A DNA stretch of 64,000 bases from Paraburkholderia phytofirmans OLGA172 (GTDB lineage Bacteria > Pseudomonadota > Gammaproteobacteria > Burkholderiales > Burkholderiaceae). This document shows, piece after piece, positions 63,176 to 64,000 of the stretch. Within the stretch, counting starts at the first letter, position 1. Each line of letters starts with the position of its first letter. The translations under genes were made by a program, and so were the position numbers. Under the pieces are notes generated by a model. The model was not told the DNA's origin. It saw only the letters and a list, made by a program, of their open reading frames with translations, and did not search any database. Location of the stretch: assembly GCF_001634365.1 (NCBI RefSeq), contig NZ_CP014578.1:2790001-2854000 (forward strand). The letters run 5' to 3'.

Positions 63176-64000
63176 TTACTGCGGATTGAATCCAGCCTTA
63201 CCCGCGAACATCACGGATTCGGCAAGCTCCTTTTGCGCCTGCAACGCCGTGACGCTTCGCGAGTAACCAGCGTCCAGCACCGCATAGGCATCCCCGCCAA
63301 GGACAGTACGCAGCGGCGGCTCATGCATCTGGCTGACCGTATAGATGGCGTCGGCCATTTTCACGGGGTCGCCCGAGGCTTGTTCCTCACCAACCTCCAC
63401 AATCTGACGGCGAAGCTGTCCAACTATGCCGTCCTTGTAGGCGTCGATTTCCTGGGTCCAGCGGATATTGGCCACAAAACCCGTCTTGATCGAGCCCGGC
63501 TCGATGATGATCGTCTTGATGCCAAACTCGGCGACTTCCTGGCTCACCGATTCAGCAAAGCCTTCCAGACCGAACTTCGCGGCGTGATACATGGAACCGC
63601 TCGGGAAGGCTGCACGCCCACCGACGCTACTGACATAGAGGAACGTGCCGCTGTTCTTCGCACGCATCGCTGGGAGGAACGCACGCGTAACATGAATGGG
63701 CGCGAGCAGGTTCAGAGCGAGCTGCTGCTGGATATCTGCTTCAGTCATTTCTTCCATTGCGCCGATAACTGCGCCACCCGCATTGTTGGCGACGACGTCG
63801 ACATCTGCGTGGCGCGCAACGACAGCCTGCACCTGTTCGCGATTGGTCAAATCGAGCGACTCCACCTCGAGCAGCGCCGGGTATTTCTGTTTCAACTCCT
63901 GCATCGCGTCGACACGGCGCACCGCCGCAACTACACGGTGCCCCTCTGCGAGCACCTTCTCAGTGAGGGCAAGCCCCAGACCACTGGACGCGCCGGTTAT
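63176..64000 (-). CDS. Short-chain dehydrogenase/reductase, 5' end outside the window
   Basis: The sequence at the window edge reads ITGASSGLGLALTEKVLAEG, the start of the Rossmann fold, so only a few N-terminal residues are missing. Further motifs are DVDVVANNAGGAVIGAMEEM, the serine in LYVSSVGGRAAFPSG and Y-H-A-A-K. It is similar in plan to the neighbouring SDR (62101-62958) but clearly distinct in sequence. No substrate can be inferred. Confidence 0.9.
   Translation of the reverse strand: MTGASSGLGLALTEKVLAEGHRVVAAVRRVDAMQELKQKYPALLEVESLDLTNREQVQAVVARHADVDVVANNAGGAVIGAMEEMTEADIQQQLALNLLAPIHVTRAFLPAMRAKNSGTFLYVSSVGGRAAFPSGSMYHAAKFGLEGFAESVSQEVAEFGIKTIIIEPGSIKTGFVANIRWTQEIDAYKDGIVGQLRRQIVEVGEEQASGDPVKMADAIYTVSQMHEPPLRTVLGGDAYAVLDAGYSRSVTALQAQKELAESVMFAGKAGFNPQ

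Noticed and set aside
1..64000. Search for CRISPR arrays, tRNA, rRNA and intact insertion sequences
   Set aside because: No regularly spaced repeats, no cloverleaf or rRNA-like sequence, and only transposase fragments were seen on reading.

Overview
The window looks like a chromosome or megaplasmid segment of a Burkholderia sensu lato species (Paraburkholderia/Caballeronia type). This rests on high GC, codon use, gene families typical of that group (DUF4148 secreted peptides, MocR regulators, REC-GGDEF-EAL proteins, short chemoreceptors) and family-level protein similarity. No rRNA, tRNA, CRISPR array or intact insertion sequence was seen.

Part 1 (1-33 kb) is a mosaic accessory region. It starts with the 5' end of a UbiX-type flavin prenyltransferase gene and a UbiD-type decarboxylase gene, divergent from a LysR regulator. 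Next come a MocR/PdxR regulator, a membrane protein with a degenerate EAL domain, and a string of decayed genes (PAS, MocR, IS110, LysE, EAL, IS66, kinase, hydrolase, LysR and SnoaL fragments). Embedded in it are a polyamine-type ABC transporter operon (11.5-15.6 kb) flanked by a P1-family self-processing peptidase and an RpiR regulator, two chemoreceptors, a histidine kinase, an orphan periplasmic binding protein, and an operon of two REC/GGDEF/EAL proteins that begins with a truncated kinase. A small enzyme cluster (flavin reductase-like, SnoaL-like, hydrolase pseudogene, tautomerase) carries two copies of one palindromic operator.

Part 2 (34-61 kb) is a coherent methylated-amine island. 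An APC permease, a PAS-only protein and a soluble two-component pair lead into the forward operon dmmABCD-purU-(mini folD). This is followed by tmm (trimethylamine to its N-oxide) and tdm (N-oxide to dimethylamine plus formaldehyde). DmmABC demethylates dimethylamine; DmmD and PurU are expected to handle the C1 unit as tetrahydrofolate adducts and release formate. On the opposite strand, gmaS-mgsABC converts methylamine through gamma-glutamylmethylamide to N-methylglutamate, co-transcribed with an APC permease and a PP2C phosphatase/Ser-Thr kinase fusion. An XRE-cupin regulator lies divergent to gmaS. The usual four-subunit N-methylglutamate dehydrogenase is absent. Instead a LysR-controlled operon encodes a single-subunit FAD amine oxidoreductase, both ETF subunits, a HutD-like protein and a broken ETF:quinone oxidoreductase.

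Part 3 (61-64 kb) holds a DUF4148 peptide, a Tat-signal remnant and two short-chain dehydrogenases, the second running off the window.
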